A DNA stretch of 64,000 bases, taken from assembly GCA_049999765.1 (NCBI GenBank), contig JBNGIQ010009547.1:1-64000 (forward strand). Reading direction: 5' to 3'. This document shows, piece by piece, positions 1-10,356 of the stretch (positions are counted from its first letter, which is position 1; every line of letters starts with the position of its first letter). Position numbers and translations under genes: made by a program. The stretch comes from Phaeoceros laevis. Lineage: Eukaryota; Anthocerotophyta; Anthocerotopsida; Notothyladales. The notes under the pieces were generated by a model. It saw only the letters and a list, made by a program, of their open reading frames with translations. It ran no database searches and was not told the DNA's origin.

Positions 1-516
1 GAGAACGCCCCTCCATCCATATTATGTCACAAAGCTCCCGCCGTTGTCCGGAAATCGGAGAAATGGCCTTGTCATGTGTCATGCCGAAGGTGGTGCCAAG
101 GAGATGAGAAATTCCAAAGTTCCACAGTAACGATTCTAACGAAGCTTCGCTTCATTTCGCTTCCTACCAGGACGGCACAAGTGTCACCCATACAAGTTCA
201 TTGTCATGTGTCATGACGATGATGTGGAGCTCTCTATTGCATATATGGACGTACACATGTACATGTATCACTTGTACCGATGTAGATGGCAACACACCGT
301 TAGTCATTTTCCACGCGACTTTAGAGGTGACAACTGTGGACAGCAGTAGGGTTCGCGTTGGTTAGCTAAAGCTTGCAGCTGATCGCCTCTGATTTGTGCA
401 ACAAGCGAGGGACAAGCGGGCGCACCCGAACAAGCTGTATCGTCGCTATGTTTGCCAGCGCTGTGGGCCTTGCGAGCTGTTCAAGCTATCATGACCGACA
501 CTAACTTGTTTTCCGG
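1..516. other. 5' flank of carrier gene, no gene seen
   Basis: No open frame with recognisable protein content was found on either strand in this stretch. It is presumed to hold the promoter and 5' UTR of the mitochondrial carrier that starts at 517. A short ATG frame at 491 is out of frame with that gene. Confidence 0.5.
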
Positions 517-2755
517 ATGGAGGTGCCTGGGGTCACGCCCCAAGCTGCAACACGGCCCGCGCGTCGGGACGTGGACGTGAGCGAGAAGGCTATTTCAGCA
601 GCTGGAGCTGCTTTTCTCTCCGCCGTTCTTGTGAATCCTCTGGATGTTGCGAAGGTATCTGATTTCCAGAAGGGCATGTAGGCTTGACGGACGCCTGTTT
701 GGGGTCTCTATTGCCTGTGAATGACATTGAATTCGAAGTATCCAGCTGGCAAGACTTTAATATAGAAAGGAATGCTCATGGATGCAGACAAGGTTGCAGG
801 CTCAGGCAGCAGGAGTATCTTCCCAACCCTCGTCATGGCACGTAATCTCGAGGACTGGATTTGCTGAGAAGGTGATGGTCTTGCCATTAGCATAATGCGC
901 TCAATGCTTGCAGTTATCCTCTCGTTCTGATTCGACAAATCTTATTTTCAGTTACTTGCAGATAAAACGTGCCCCCCGGTGTGTCCACGGATTGGCAATT
1001 TTGAGTATGGACCAGTTTGTCCTCCATCTTGCTTTCAGTACAAGGATACTTGGGACGTGTTCTCAAAAGTTGTTCGGCAGGTTGTGACCCTTGTCCTTGT
1101 ACTGTCGTTTCCGATGGGCATGTGAGGATTGCAGTGTGGTTGCCGGGTTATCTTTCATGCCAAAGCATTCGACTGTTGCTGAGGAATTTGTGCATCCTGT
1201 TTTCAGGAAGGATTTTTTCGTCTTTGGAGAGGAACACCTGCAGCACTTGCTATTTCTATTCCCACGGTATGTGGTCTCTGTTTCCTCTATTCAGTGTAAC
1301 CACCGTTTTGCTGCCATAAAGCAGTGTCATCCTTAACGTGCTGACTGTCTCTGCATCATTGCACCTTTCCCCGTACCTTTTGCTCATTGACATGTCACTG
1401 GTGCTATTCAGCCTTATTGGCAGGCACAAATTGACGGACACCTGCAAGACTAGCATTAATGCACTTCTGTTTGCAGTGGGTTTCCGTGATTGTTAGGAAA
1501 ATTCGGTTTTCTAAGATTTATGTTTTGATCAGGTTGGGATCTATCTGCCTTGCTACGATGTCATGAGGGAGAGAATAGAGAGGTTATCCAACAGTCATTC
1601 GCTGGAGTTGAGACCCTTTGCTCCTTTCATTGCGGGATCATTGGCCCGATCCATTGCTTGTATTGTCTGTTCACCAGTGGAGCTGGCGAAAACTAGAATG
1701 CAGGTGAGCTACTTGACTGACCGTGTAAAACTCTGGTGCATTAACTACTTCGTTTCATAAGTAGCCACAGGTTTTTGCTCTAACTATACTTTGCTGAGCA
1801 GGCTCAGCGAGCTGGAGCAAGTCCCCCAGGAGTTTATGTGATTCTCAATGAAGTATTGTCTACAGTCAAAATGGGGGACGTGGGACGTCGTAAGTTTTCA
1901 CCGACCTTGTTTATGAAACTTTAGGGCCAAATGACTGAGCAATGCAGTAAGTCCATGTCGGCTTTTATTTACCGCAGTGTATGCTGGTTGTTTTGCAGTA
2001 CAGGGTCTGAGATTGTTGTGGACTGGAGTTGGAGCACAGTTGGCTCGTGATGTACCTTTTTCTGCAATTTGCTGGAGTACTTTAGAGCCGGTAGATTTTC
2101 TGATTTTTTAGTTTTTGCAAAATTGATAAACCTTCTCCAAGCCCAGTCTGCTGCGAGTTGAGCAGTGCGCACTGACAACTAAGCTTCTGATTGTGCAGTT
2201 GAGACAGCGTTTTTTGAAAGAAGCAGGACCACAACCTGGTATAGTTAGTGTCTTGTGTGCAAATGGAGCAGCTGGTATCGTGGCTGGTTCAATTGCAGCT
2301 GCTTGCACCTGCCCTTTGGACGTGGTTAAAACACGGAGGCAGATTGAGGTAAGGTTGTCAGAAACGAAGATAGAACTAGTGCTGCTGCATGAAGTTTGGT
2401 TCTTGGTGCAGAGCTGATTATCTTTGGTATCGTCAACAGAAGGATCCAATCAAGGCTATCCATATGACCACAACGCAAACTCTGACTGAAGTATGGAGGT
2501 TCGTAGATTCACGCATTCATGTGTCAAACTTGCATTATTCCATTTTTTCCATCAATGCCTTCAGGCAGACTTTTCACACTGTGAACAACCGGTAGGATCA
2601 TAGCCAGGACCTTTAAGCAGTGGTGTTTTTACAGGGACGGAGGAGTGCGAAGTTTGTTCACAGGATTGGGTCCTCGTGTGGCCCGAGCTGGACCCTCTGT
2701 AGCAATTGTAGTCTCCTTTTACGAGGCGGTGAAGTATTTTCTGCATAGATCTTGA
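517..2755 (+). CDS. Mitochondrial carrier, MTM1/SLC25A39-40 type
   Basis: Ten exons can be read: 517-654, 788-871, 952-1080, 1207-1266, 1533-1703, 1802-1889, 1999-2090, 2199-2348, about 2440-2498 and about 2635-2755, giving about 363 residues. Carrier signatures appear three times: NPLDVAKTRLQ at the start, SPVELAKTRMQ in the middle and CPLDVVKTRRQ later. After the first signature lies a cysteine-rich loop (TCPPVCPR, then CPPSCFQYKDTWDVF). That loop is typical of the MTM1/SLC25A39/40 branch, which acts in the inner mitochondrial membrane in manganese, iron and glutathione homeostasis; function here is by family only. All introns are short GT-AG introns. The start ATG is followed by about 20 residues before the first transmembrane segment. 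An AATAAAG polyadenylation-like signal lies about 80 bases after the stop. Confidence 0.9.
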
Positions 2756-3912
2756 CAAGCCTGAAAGAGACTTGGCATGTCCATGTTAGTCCGCTGCAAG
2801 GAGCTAAGACATTCCTCACTAACGGAGAGACCCAATAAAGGTACTACGTTGTACCGAGCCACTAACTTGGTGGTGGAATTTCGAATTTTATTTATAAAGG
2901 CAGCAAGTCCTTGGAGTTAGTGCATCTGAACTTCGTAAGCGGTGGCCTCTGGTGATCCTGCATGTCTCGAGCCCTATAGACTAACTGGTTCGGCCAATTT
3001 TACCGCATACTTTCCTGCTGGCACGAGTTTGTGTTCGACATGGTATTTTCCAACTTCAAAGAGGTCGAATTCCGCAGACGTTCCGGAGACATAAGCAGCA
3101 CTCTTTCACCCTTGGACGCGGAAGCCCTGGGCATGGTCAAGACCAAAGCTTGGATCCGGAGTTGCGTCCTGCTTCAGAAATAAGCTTGTGTTCATTGACT
3201 TCGTTTGGAGCTGCTACTGACATTCCTATGCACATGGTTTGACAGAACGGATGCCTGTAAGCGAGTGCCCTGTCATGTTGGAGAAAGGGCATGGAATTAT
3301 CAGCGTACTGGGTGGCGGCTATTTCCACCAGTCAATCGAGTGTTCAGCTCCTCTGCTGAACTAACACACTCGGTTTCACCCAGTAGATTGTCCTACGGCG
3401 AACCTGAATCTGATGAGTCACTGCTAGGCAAATTCTGGAGAGGTTCCCAAGTCGTATCAGTCACGGAATGCCCCTTTTAGAGCAGCAAGAATTGCACAGC
3501 ACCGTGACGGAAAAGCACGCCATAGTCTTTTTTGTTTCTCAAAACCATGCTTGATTTGTGTCACGAAACGCTTTGGACGGTTTGCTGATCTCTTTGCCAG
3601 TGTATATTTATAGCGACCGCTTAGAGTCTATATACATTACTGTGCGTTAGCAGTGGCCCGCTCTCGCGGCTCACAAGAGTCTTGGGGACAGACAGGACAC
3701 CCGAGTCTACTACCGTAAGCCCGATATCGGTTCGGCGTTAATTAATTACTATTTTTTGATGCCGAACTTAAAAACTCGGAATTCCTTGGAAAATGGGCGA
3801 AAACGCATAGTTTAACTAATGCAATCCGCCTGCCGGAGCCCAACCGCGTTTTCCGAAATAAATTAAGGGGTTCGGCAACAAAGTGCCGAACCAATATCGA
3901 GCGTACGGTAGT
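2756..3912. other. Intergenic region
   Basis: This holds the 3' end of the carrier transcript and the promoter of the deacetylase gene. Open frames here carry no recognisable domains. AT-rich TATA-like stretches occur around 3602-3640, about 300 bases before the deacetylase ATG. Confidence 0.5.
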
Positions 3913-5255
3913 ATGGCGGGCGAGGAGCAGGTGCATGTTTTCTGGGATGACGGAATGCTGGCTCACGCCCCAGACAACGGTGTTTTTGACACTCTTGACG
4001 ACCCAGGCTTTCTGGCGGTTCTGGAGCAGCACCCGGAGAATGCAGACCGCGTGCGCAACATGGTGTCAATTCTGCGAGGGGGCCCTATCGCGCCCCTCAT
4101 CCGCTGGAGACCGGGCCGTGCGGCCCGAATTGAGGAGCTCTACTCTTTCCATTCACCAGGTTAGTGCACGATTCCCGGGTTTCTGTCGGGAGGCTGGAGT
4201 GAGCACCAGCAGAGCCAATATTGAACGTATGGTGGTGCAGAATACGTGGAGGAGCTGGTGAGGGCCGACGCAGGCGGAGGTGCCATCATCTGCCCTGGAA
4301 CACAGCTCAAGCCAGGGTCATGGCAGGCAGCACTCCTGGCCGCAGGCACCGCTATGGAGGCCATGAGGTCGGTGCTGGCTGGGGAATGTAGGCTCGCCTA
4401 TGCCCTAGTGCGGCCTCCCGGCCATCACGCTCAGCCAACCCAGGCTGATGGCTACTGCTTCCTCAACAATGCCGGGCTGGCGGTGCATGTGGCTCTGCAG
4501 CAGGGATGTCGGCGGGTGTGTGTGGTGGACGTGGACGTCCACTACGGAAATGGCACTGCGGAAGGCTTTTTCCACAGAGACGATGTGCTCACGGTGTCGC
4601 TACACATGTTGCACGGGTCGTGGGGGGAGTCGCATCCCCAGTCCGGGGAAGTGGAAGAGGTGGGGGTTGGGAAAGGTGTAGGTTACAACCTGAATGTGCC
4701 GCTTCCTTTCGGGACTGGCAACAGGGGATACGACGCGGCTATGACTGAGCTGGTGGTGCCTGCCGTTGCGAGATTCAGACCAGAGATACTGGTCATGACA
4801 GTGGGACAGGACTCCAGTGCTGTGAGCAACTTCTCCTTCACCTGTTTTTTTGCTGTATATTTCTGGATGAATGATCCTTTGTTTAAATCTGAAAAACTGG
4901 ACACTGTGCTTGCCAGTTTGATCCAAATGGTAGGCAATGCTTGACCATGGACGGCTATCGTCGGTTAGGGCAAATCATGAGGGAGCAAGCAGAGTTGCAT
5001 TGCGGGGGACGCCTCCTGCTAGTTCAGGAAGGCGGATATCATCTCACCTATGCTGCGTACTGCCTGCATTCAACTCTGGAAGGGGTGCTGAATCGGCAGC
5101 TACCTTCATTATCTGATCCCTTGGACTGCTACCCCGAGGACGAAAGTTCTGTCCTGGACAGGATCTCAGGTATGAAAACAGAGTTTCCTATGCAAGTGGC
5201 TGCAGCATTGTCCAGACACCCCACTGGGTCCTGCCAGGCTGCAGGAGCACCTTAA
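3913..5255 (+). CDS. Class II histone deacetylase-like protein (HDA8 type)
   Basis: Three exons (3913-4159, 4241-4821, 4917-5255) join to a protein of about 388 residues, normal for plant HDA8. The zinc-hydrolase motifs are present: RPPGHHAQP (general-base histidines), DVDVHYGNGTAE (zinc aspartate and histidine), SLHMLHGSWG, GQDSSA followed by FDPNG, and QEGGYH near the C-terminus. The order and spacing match plant HDA8 and the bacterial acetylpolyamine amidohydrolase branch, so the substrate may be acetyl-lysine or an acetylated polyamine; sequence alone does not decide. The ATG at 3913 gives an N-terminus (VFWDDGMLAH) like known HDA8 proteins. The gene is tail to tail with the ALIS gene, only about 250 bases away. 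Confidence 0.93.
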
Positions 5256-5506
5256 TAAGGGTTCCAAAGAGGTTTCTCGCATTAAGATACTGTGAACTTC
5301 CTAACCTTTCAAACACACTTCTCTGAGCAGACCTTGTCTTCAGAACCGCCTCCATGGTAACCTGTGACTGCCACGGTTTTGAGTGGTAGCTTTGTAGAAC
5401 CCAAACGGCAGTTGATTGTGATCCCCCTCCACTTTACGCTCCACATCCACTCCCAAGTGCCACGGGGGCATGAGCTGAATTCAATTGGCAAAGACCACGT
5501 CCCCAC

Positions 5507-6598
5507 CTAACGAGTGTATTGAGCAGAATCCGAACCAAAACTGTCACTCCTATTCCAGGATAGTCGAGACATGTCTCCCAAGCGCCGGGGATATTTTACA
5601 TGAATAAGGAAAAAGACAGCCGCGAGCAGCACAGAAATGATCCCCACAGACAGGAAGGTCCTTCCGAAAAATGAGTTTTTCCCACCCAGCCAGCTAGCTG
5701 TTGACAGCACTAGCTTCTTGTGCCCACCGAAGGAGTAGACGTTGTACCGGTTGTCGATAGTAACGGATAGCAGAGTGCCCGCCTCTAGGTCCCGATCAAG
5801 CTTCCCCCACAGCTTCCTGAACTTTGGCAATGGTGCCGGACGCATCCACACTATTAGATGCTCCTGCTGATTCAATGGCAATAACTCGTTCAACCGGGCT
5901 CCTCCGCGGTCGCCATCCTGTGCGATATTGTTGGGAAAATTGGATGGGAACACGTTGCTACCGAACTTAGAATCCCTGTCACTCTTCCATGAAATGCCTG
6001 TCTCCTGCACGGTAAGTACCTCGCTCCCGATTGAAAAAATGTAGGAGTCGTTGAACAAGCTCCAAGCAATAAGGCCACAAGGTATAATGGGTTTGCCATT
6101 GCCAGGGTAAATATCCTCGGGACTACAACCCCCGACATCATTCACATCCTTACCGCGCAGCTGCACATCGCTTCTGCTCTTGATATACCTGCGATGATTC
6201 TGGTAGAAGTGATCCAGCTCGAAGTACACAAAAATAGGGGCACTCATCCTCCTCGGCACAAAGATCGTCGGTAGACTGCACCTCTTAATAGAGACAGGTT
6301 CCTGGATATGCTTCAACCGTTCCTGATTCGTCGTCAGACTAAGATTGGAGGGGAAGCAATTGTTATACGGCTCCACAATCTCCACCACAGCCCTGGATGC
6401 AAGAAGCGTGATCACACCAATTGGGATGAACGCGAAGCCAACGGCAAGGAGGATGCAGATCATCCAGCGCGGAGTGAGGATGGGCTTGAAAGCAGGCAGC
6501 TCTTGTTGCGAAAACTTGGAGTACTTGGGCATCCTGGACTCCCTCATGGTCACGGTGCCGCCGGTACTGGATGTGCCGCCCCCCTGGTGACTGGCCAT
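5507..6598 (-). CDS. ALA-interacting subunit (CDC50/LEM3 family)
   Basis: A single uninterrupted frame of 363 residues matches the Cdc50/LEM3 family. Partners of this family are P4-type ATPases (lipid flippases), which need the subunit for ER exit and activity. There is a cytosolic N-terminus, a transmembrane segment at about residues 46-69 (ICILLAVGFAFIPIGVI), a large lumenal domain with conserved pieces such as IPCGLIAWSLFNDSY and WMRPAPLPKFRKLWG, and a second transmembrane segment at about 312-335 (FLSVGIISVLLAAVFFL). Length and layout are typical of plant ALIS proteins. It has no introns here, whereas I recall Arabidopsis ALIS genes as intron-containing. The 5' flank has a CTGCTCCTG-type simple repeat. 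Confidence 0.95.
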   Translation of the reverse strand: MASHQGGGTSSTGGTVTMRESRMPKYSKFSQQELPAFKPILTPRWMICILLAVGFAFIPIGVITLLASRAVVEIVEPYNNCFPSNLSLTTNQERLKHIQEPVSIKRCSLPTIFVPRRMSAPIFVYFELDHFYQNHRRYIKSRSDVQLRGKDVNDVGGCSPEDIYPGNGKPIIPCGLIAWSLFNDSYIFSIGSEVLTVQETGISWKSDRDSKFGSNVFPSNFPNNIAQDGDRGGARLNELLPLNQQEHLIVWMRPAPLPKFRKLWGKLDRDLEAGTLLSVTIDNRYNVYSFGGHKKLVLSTASWLGGKNSFFGRTFLSVGIISVLLAAVFFLIHVKYPRRLGDMSRLSWNRSDSFGSDSAQYTR

Positions 6599-6614
6599 GA
6601 CGCACCACCCCTGC

Positions 6615-6672
6615 TCCTGATCCTGCTCCTGCTACTGCTCCTGCTCCGCTCCGCTCAGCTCAGCTCAGCTCC
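6615..6672. repeat. CT-rich simple repeat upstream of ALIS gene
   Basis: Imperfect CTGCTC/CTCAG units run just upstream of the ALIS start codon and probably lie in its 5' UTR or core promoter. Such CT/GA-rich tracts are common in plant 5' UTRs. Confidence 0.6.
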
Positions 6673-7179
6673 CTCGCCTGTTCTGCTAACGATCCCTCCC
6701 GCCTGGTCCACCTAGCTGGGGGGCCGATCAGTCCTTGACCGAAGCCATATTCAAATGGACTCACAAGCCTGACGCTAATACCAAGACGGACGGCACTTCT
6801 GGGCCCAATACTTCCCCTTTCTCAGGTGGCGTAAGGGGCTTCATCCTTCGTCGTTCTGCGTTTGGCTAGAGCAGCCTGCGGCCATGTCGCAGTTTGTCTC
6901 GAATGCTCGTTATGAATAAGCTAAGAAACCCTAAATTCTTCGTCCCACTGATTCTGCTCAGGAGAATGGCAGCCCCAGCATCCGCTCGAAAGATTCCTAG
7001 GGACCCTTAGATCATGTTTTTTCAGCTGGAAATATAGCTAGCCATTCTTGGATGCGCATCTAGATTCTAGTCCTGTTTCATACGTTGGATGTATGTGCTG
7101 ATTTGAAGTTCTTAAAACCCCTCGTGTTAGTCGGCTGGACATTCATGGGCTAGTCTAGATGTTGTTCCCAATGACCTGA

Positions 7180-10026
7180 ATGTTCCTGGCCATCACATCA
7201 CTATGGCTGCAAAGATTTGCACGGCACTCATACTTGTTAAGGGACAAAAGTTTAAACGATGTGCTGCGGTTGCAACTCCGGTGGAAGGGCTTCTCGGTGG
7301 AGCAGTTGGCAACTTGTGATGCGCAGCAACAGTGTGGATTGTGGGGGCTTCCAAGGGCTTTTGCTGCTCGGTCTTGTGGACCAGGTAATCATGTGCAAAG
7401 TCTGTGCGAGAAGGGACAGCTGGACAAGGCGCTGGAGGCCTTGTTCCGCATGGATCAGCAAGGTTCTGTTCTTCGAGTGGAGACGTACAGGTGTTTCTTG
7501 AAAGCATGCACCAAGACAAAGGCCCTCGGTGAGGCTAAGCAATTGCATGCTCATCTGGTCAAAAAAGGGTTGGAATCAACCGGTTTTCTTGGCGAATCTT
7601 TAGTGAGCACGCTAGTCAAGTGTGGTAGCCTGACAGATGCCCTCCAAGTATTTTTCAGATTGCCCCACCGGACGGCTTTCTCCTGGACAGCTGTAATTTC
7701 TGGGAACACTCAGGCTGGACGACATCAAGAGGCTGTCAAAATGTATCAAAGTATGGTAGACGATGGTGTGCTTCCAAACAGGTACACGTTCATCACTCTG
7801 CTCAAGGCTTGTGGCAGCATGGCAGACCTGGAAGAGGGGAAACGTATTCACAGTGAAGCGTTGAAGTACAGGTGTGAATCTGATGTGTTTGTGGGCACAT
7901 GTCTTGTAAATATGTATGCGAAGTGTGGGAGCCTAGGTGATGCACAAGCTGCATTTGATGGCCTGTATCCACGGGATGTAGTGTCATGGACAACGATGCT
8001 CGGAGCATATCTGGAGCAGGGCAAAGCAGAGAAGGTTCTGGAAATGTTTGCACAACTGCAAGAAGAAGGTGTCAGTCCGGATGCCTTGACTTTTGTGACT
8101 GCACTCCAAGCGTGCAGCAGCTTTGCCAAACAGGATCGCCTAATTGAAGTAAATGGGCAACGACTTCGATTAGAGTCTCTGAAACAGGGGAAGGTACTAC
8201 ACGGTGAGGCCAAGAGGAGGGGTTGTGACACACATGTGTTTGTTGGCAACGCGCTTATCAGTATGTACGGAAGGTGTGGTAGCATCATGGACGCACAAAA
8301 GGTGTTCGATGGACTGGTGTCATGCAATGATGTCTCGTGGAATGCGATGCTTGCGGCATTTATTCAACAAGGTCAACCAGAGAAGGCATTGAAGTTGTAT
8401 GGGCGGATGGCCCTGGAAGGTTTCAGTCCTGATGCCCTAACCATTGTCAGTGCCCTCCAAGCATGTGGCAGCCTCGCAGAAAAACAGGACATGTTTCCCT
8501 TGGAAGGTCAATTGGTTAGAGTGGAATCTCTGCTGACGGGGAAGGGAATACATGCTGAAGCTCAAAGGAAGGGACACGATGGAAATGTTTTTGTTGGTAG
8601 CTCCCTTGTTAGCATGTACGCGAAATGTGGTAGCATAGTGGATGCCCAGCATGTGTTTGACACGTTGTTGCAAAGAGATATGGTGTCATGGAATGCAATG
8701 CTGGCAGGATATGCGCAGCAGGGTGACGGAGAGAAGGCTTTGCAGCTGTACCACCGAGTACTCGAAGAAGTTTTATGTCCTGATGATTGGACCTTTGTCA
8801 GTGCAGCTCAAGCATGTGGCAGCCTCGCAGAAAAGGAATCTCTTATTTTTGTGGATGGACATTCACTCAGAGTGGAGGGCCTGGTAAAGGGCAAAGAACT
8901 ACATGCTGAAGCACGGAGGAGGAGCCATGAGCTAAACGTTTTTGTTGGCAATGCTCTTGTTAGCATGTATGGAAAGTGTGGGAGCATCACGGACGCACAG
9001 ATAGTGTTTGACGGTTTGATGCAGCGCGATGTAGTGTCATGGAATGCTATGCTCACAACTTACGCTCAGCAGGGCCTAGGGGAGAAGGGTCTTCAGCTGT
9101 ATGTCCGCATGCAACAGGAGGGTGTAGCTCCAAATGAAACGACATTCATGTGCATCTTGCAGGCTTGCAGCACTACAGGAAGCTTTGATAGCTGCACCCA
9201 GATTCACTGCAGTCTCGTCTCCAGTGGAAATCACTTAAGTTCTCTTGTGGCAAGTACCCTCATCCATGCATACGGAAAATGTGGACGAATGGCAGATGCT
9301 CGGAAGGTGTTTGATGCACTGCCCAAGCCGGATGTATCTTCATGGAATGCATTGATTGCCGGCTATTCTCGACAAGGTCACTTTGATCACTGCTTCCAGT
9401 GTTATGAGAGAATGTTGGTGGCTGATGTGCGGCCCAATGCAATCACATTTAGTTCACTTCTCTCTGCATGCAGTCATGCTGGCCTGATGGAGAAAGGGGT
9501 TCGCTACTTTGAATGCATGAGCAGAGATCATGGCATAATTCCAGACATTCAGCATTATGGCAGTCTGGTGGACCTGCTTGGCCGAGCCGGATACTTTACC
9601 TTGGTCGAAGACTTGTTGCTAAAGATGCCCACACAGTGCGACCTTTCAATGTGGATGTGCTTGCTCCATGCCTGTCGGAAGCATGGTAACGTTGTCCTGG
9701 GAAAGCGTGCCTTCGATTGTGCAGTAAGTCTACAACCAAAATATGCCTCTGCGTATGTCTTGATGTCACAAATCTATGACCAAGCTGGGATGTGCGACAA
9801 CTCACGGAGGGTTGAAGAGTCGAGACAAATTGCAGGTGCCTGGAAGAATCCTGGCCAGAGCTGGGTTGAGCTTCAGCAGGGTGTACAATCATTTTTTGTA
9901 GGAGAGCATAGGAGCCGACATGAGGATCAGATCTGTTACCACTTGCTAAGGCTAAGCTCTCAAAAACGAGATGATGCGTTTTTGTTACACAAAAGTTCAA
10001 TTCAACTACGTCACGAAAAGGACTGA
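7180..10026 (+). CDS. PLS-class pentatricopeptide repeat protein 1 (E type, no DYW)
   Basis: One exon encodes 948 residues. The N-terminus is rich in R, L and S with few acidic residues, like a mitochondrial or plastid transit peptide. From about residue 75 there are tandem P-L-S repeats with hallmark strings such as MYAKCGS, DVVSWNAML and FVGNALVSMYGKCGS. The C-terminus has the E1/E2 signature (AGAWKNPGQSWVEL, then FFVGEH) but stops about 40 residues later with no DYW deaminase domain. Proteins of this class bind single-stranded organelle RNA, usually for C-to-U editing with a DYW protein supplied in trans. Three consecutive repeat blocks carry an unusual insertion of about 15 residues (see findings). 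The absence of introns is normal for PPR genes. RNA target unknown. Confidence 0.95.
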   Translation: MFLAITSLWLQRFARHSYLLRDKSLNDVLRLQLRWKGFSVEQLATCDAQQQCGLWGLPRAFAARSCGPGNHVQSLCEKGQLDKALEALFRMDQQGSVLRVETYRCFLKACTKTKALGEAKQLHAHLVKKGLESTGFLGESLVSTLVKCGSLTDALQVFFRLPHRTAFSWTAVISGNTQAGRHQEAVKMYQSMVDDGVLPNRYTFITLLKACGSMADLEEGKRIHSEALKYRCESDVFVGTCLVNMYAKCGSLGDAQAAFDGLYPRDVVSWTTMLGAYLEQGKAEKVLEMFAQLQEEGVSPDALTFVTALQACSSFAKQDRLIEVNGQRLRLESLKQGKVLHGEAKRRGCDTHVFVGNALISMYGRCGSIMDAQKVFDGLVSCNDVSWNAMLAAFIQQGQPEKALKLYGRMALEGFSPDALTIVSALQACGSLAEKQDMFPLEGQLVRVESLLTGKGIHAEAQRKGHDGNVFVGSSLVSMYAKCGSIVDAQHVFDTLLQRDMVSWNAMLAGYAQQGDGEKALQLYHRVLEEVLCPDDWTFVSAAQACGSLAEKESLIFVDGHSLRVEGLVKGKELHAEARRRSHELNVFVGNALVSMYGKCGSITDAQIVFDGLMQRDVVSWNAMLTTYAQQGLGEKGLQLYVRMQQEGVAPNETTFMCILQACSTTGSFDSCTQIHCSLVSSGNHLSSLVASTLIHAYGKCGRMADARKVFDALPKPDVSSWNALIAGYSRQGHFDHCFQCYERMLVADVRPNAITFSSLLSACSHAGLMEKGVRYFECMSRDHGIIPDIQHYGSLVDLLGRAGYFTLVEDLLLKMPTQCDLSMWMCLLHACRKHGNVVLGKRAFDCAVSLQPKYASAYVLMSQIYDQAGMCDNSRRVEESRQIAGAWKNPGQSWVELQQGVQSFFVGEHRSRHEDQICYHLLRLSSQKRDDAFLLHKSSIQLRHEKD
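8101..9153 (+). repeat. Three 351-bp tandem units inside PPR gene 1
   Basis: The codons for (A/S)LQAC recur at 8101, 8452, 8803 and 9154, exactly 351 bases (117 codons) apart. Each of the three full units holds one PLS block plus an inserted segment (EVNGQRLRLESLKQGK, PLEGQLVRVESLLTGK, VDGHSLRVEGLVKGK). The fourth block lacks the insert. This points to internal duplication of the coding sequence. Confidence 0.9.
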
Positions 10027-10356
10027 TAACATATTGAAAGTAAGGACTCACATACCAACGTTCAAGTTAGGAACGGGATGTGCTACACGTTTTATTAAGC
10101 AGGATGGTTGAAAGCGAGCTTCCAGTGAGATTCGTATTCGCACATAAGAATATATGGTTGGGAACCTGCCAAAATGTCTCCAACACAGTACCTATTCTCG
10201 GTGGCTTGTTGAACCTTCCATATATCAGCTGCTCTAGGTACTAGTCTAGTTTGGATGCTTCCAGGGTCATCCCGTCCCAGTATGTACAATCAAAGATGGC
10301 ATCCAAGAGCATTGGACTAGGTCGTCCTCTCAAAATGCAGGCTTCTAGGACTGCTG

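Noticed and set aside
6308-6715. Plus-strand frame opposite the ALIS gene start
   Set aside because: It is antisense to a clear gene, with low-complexity LLLL residues from the CTC repeat.
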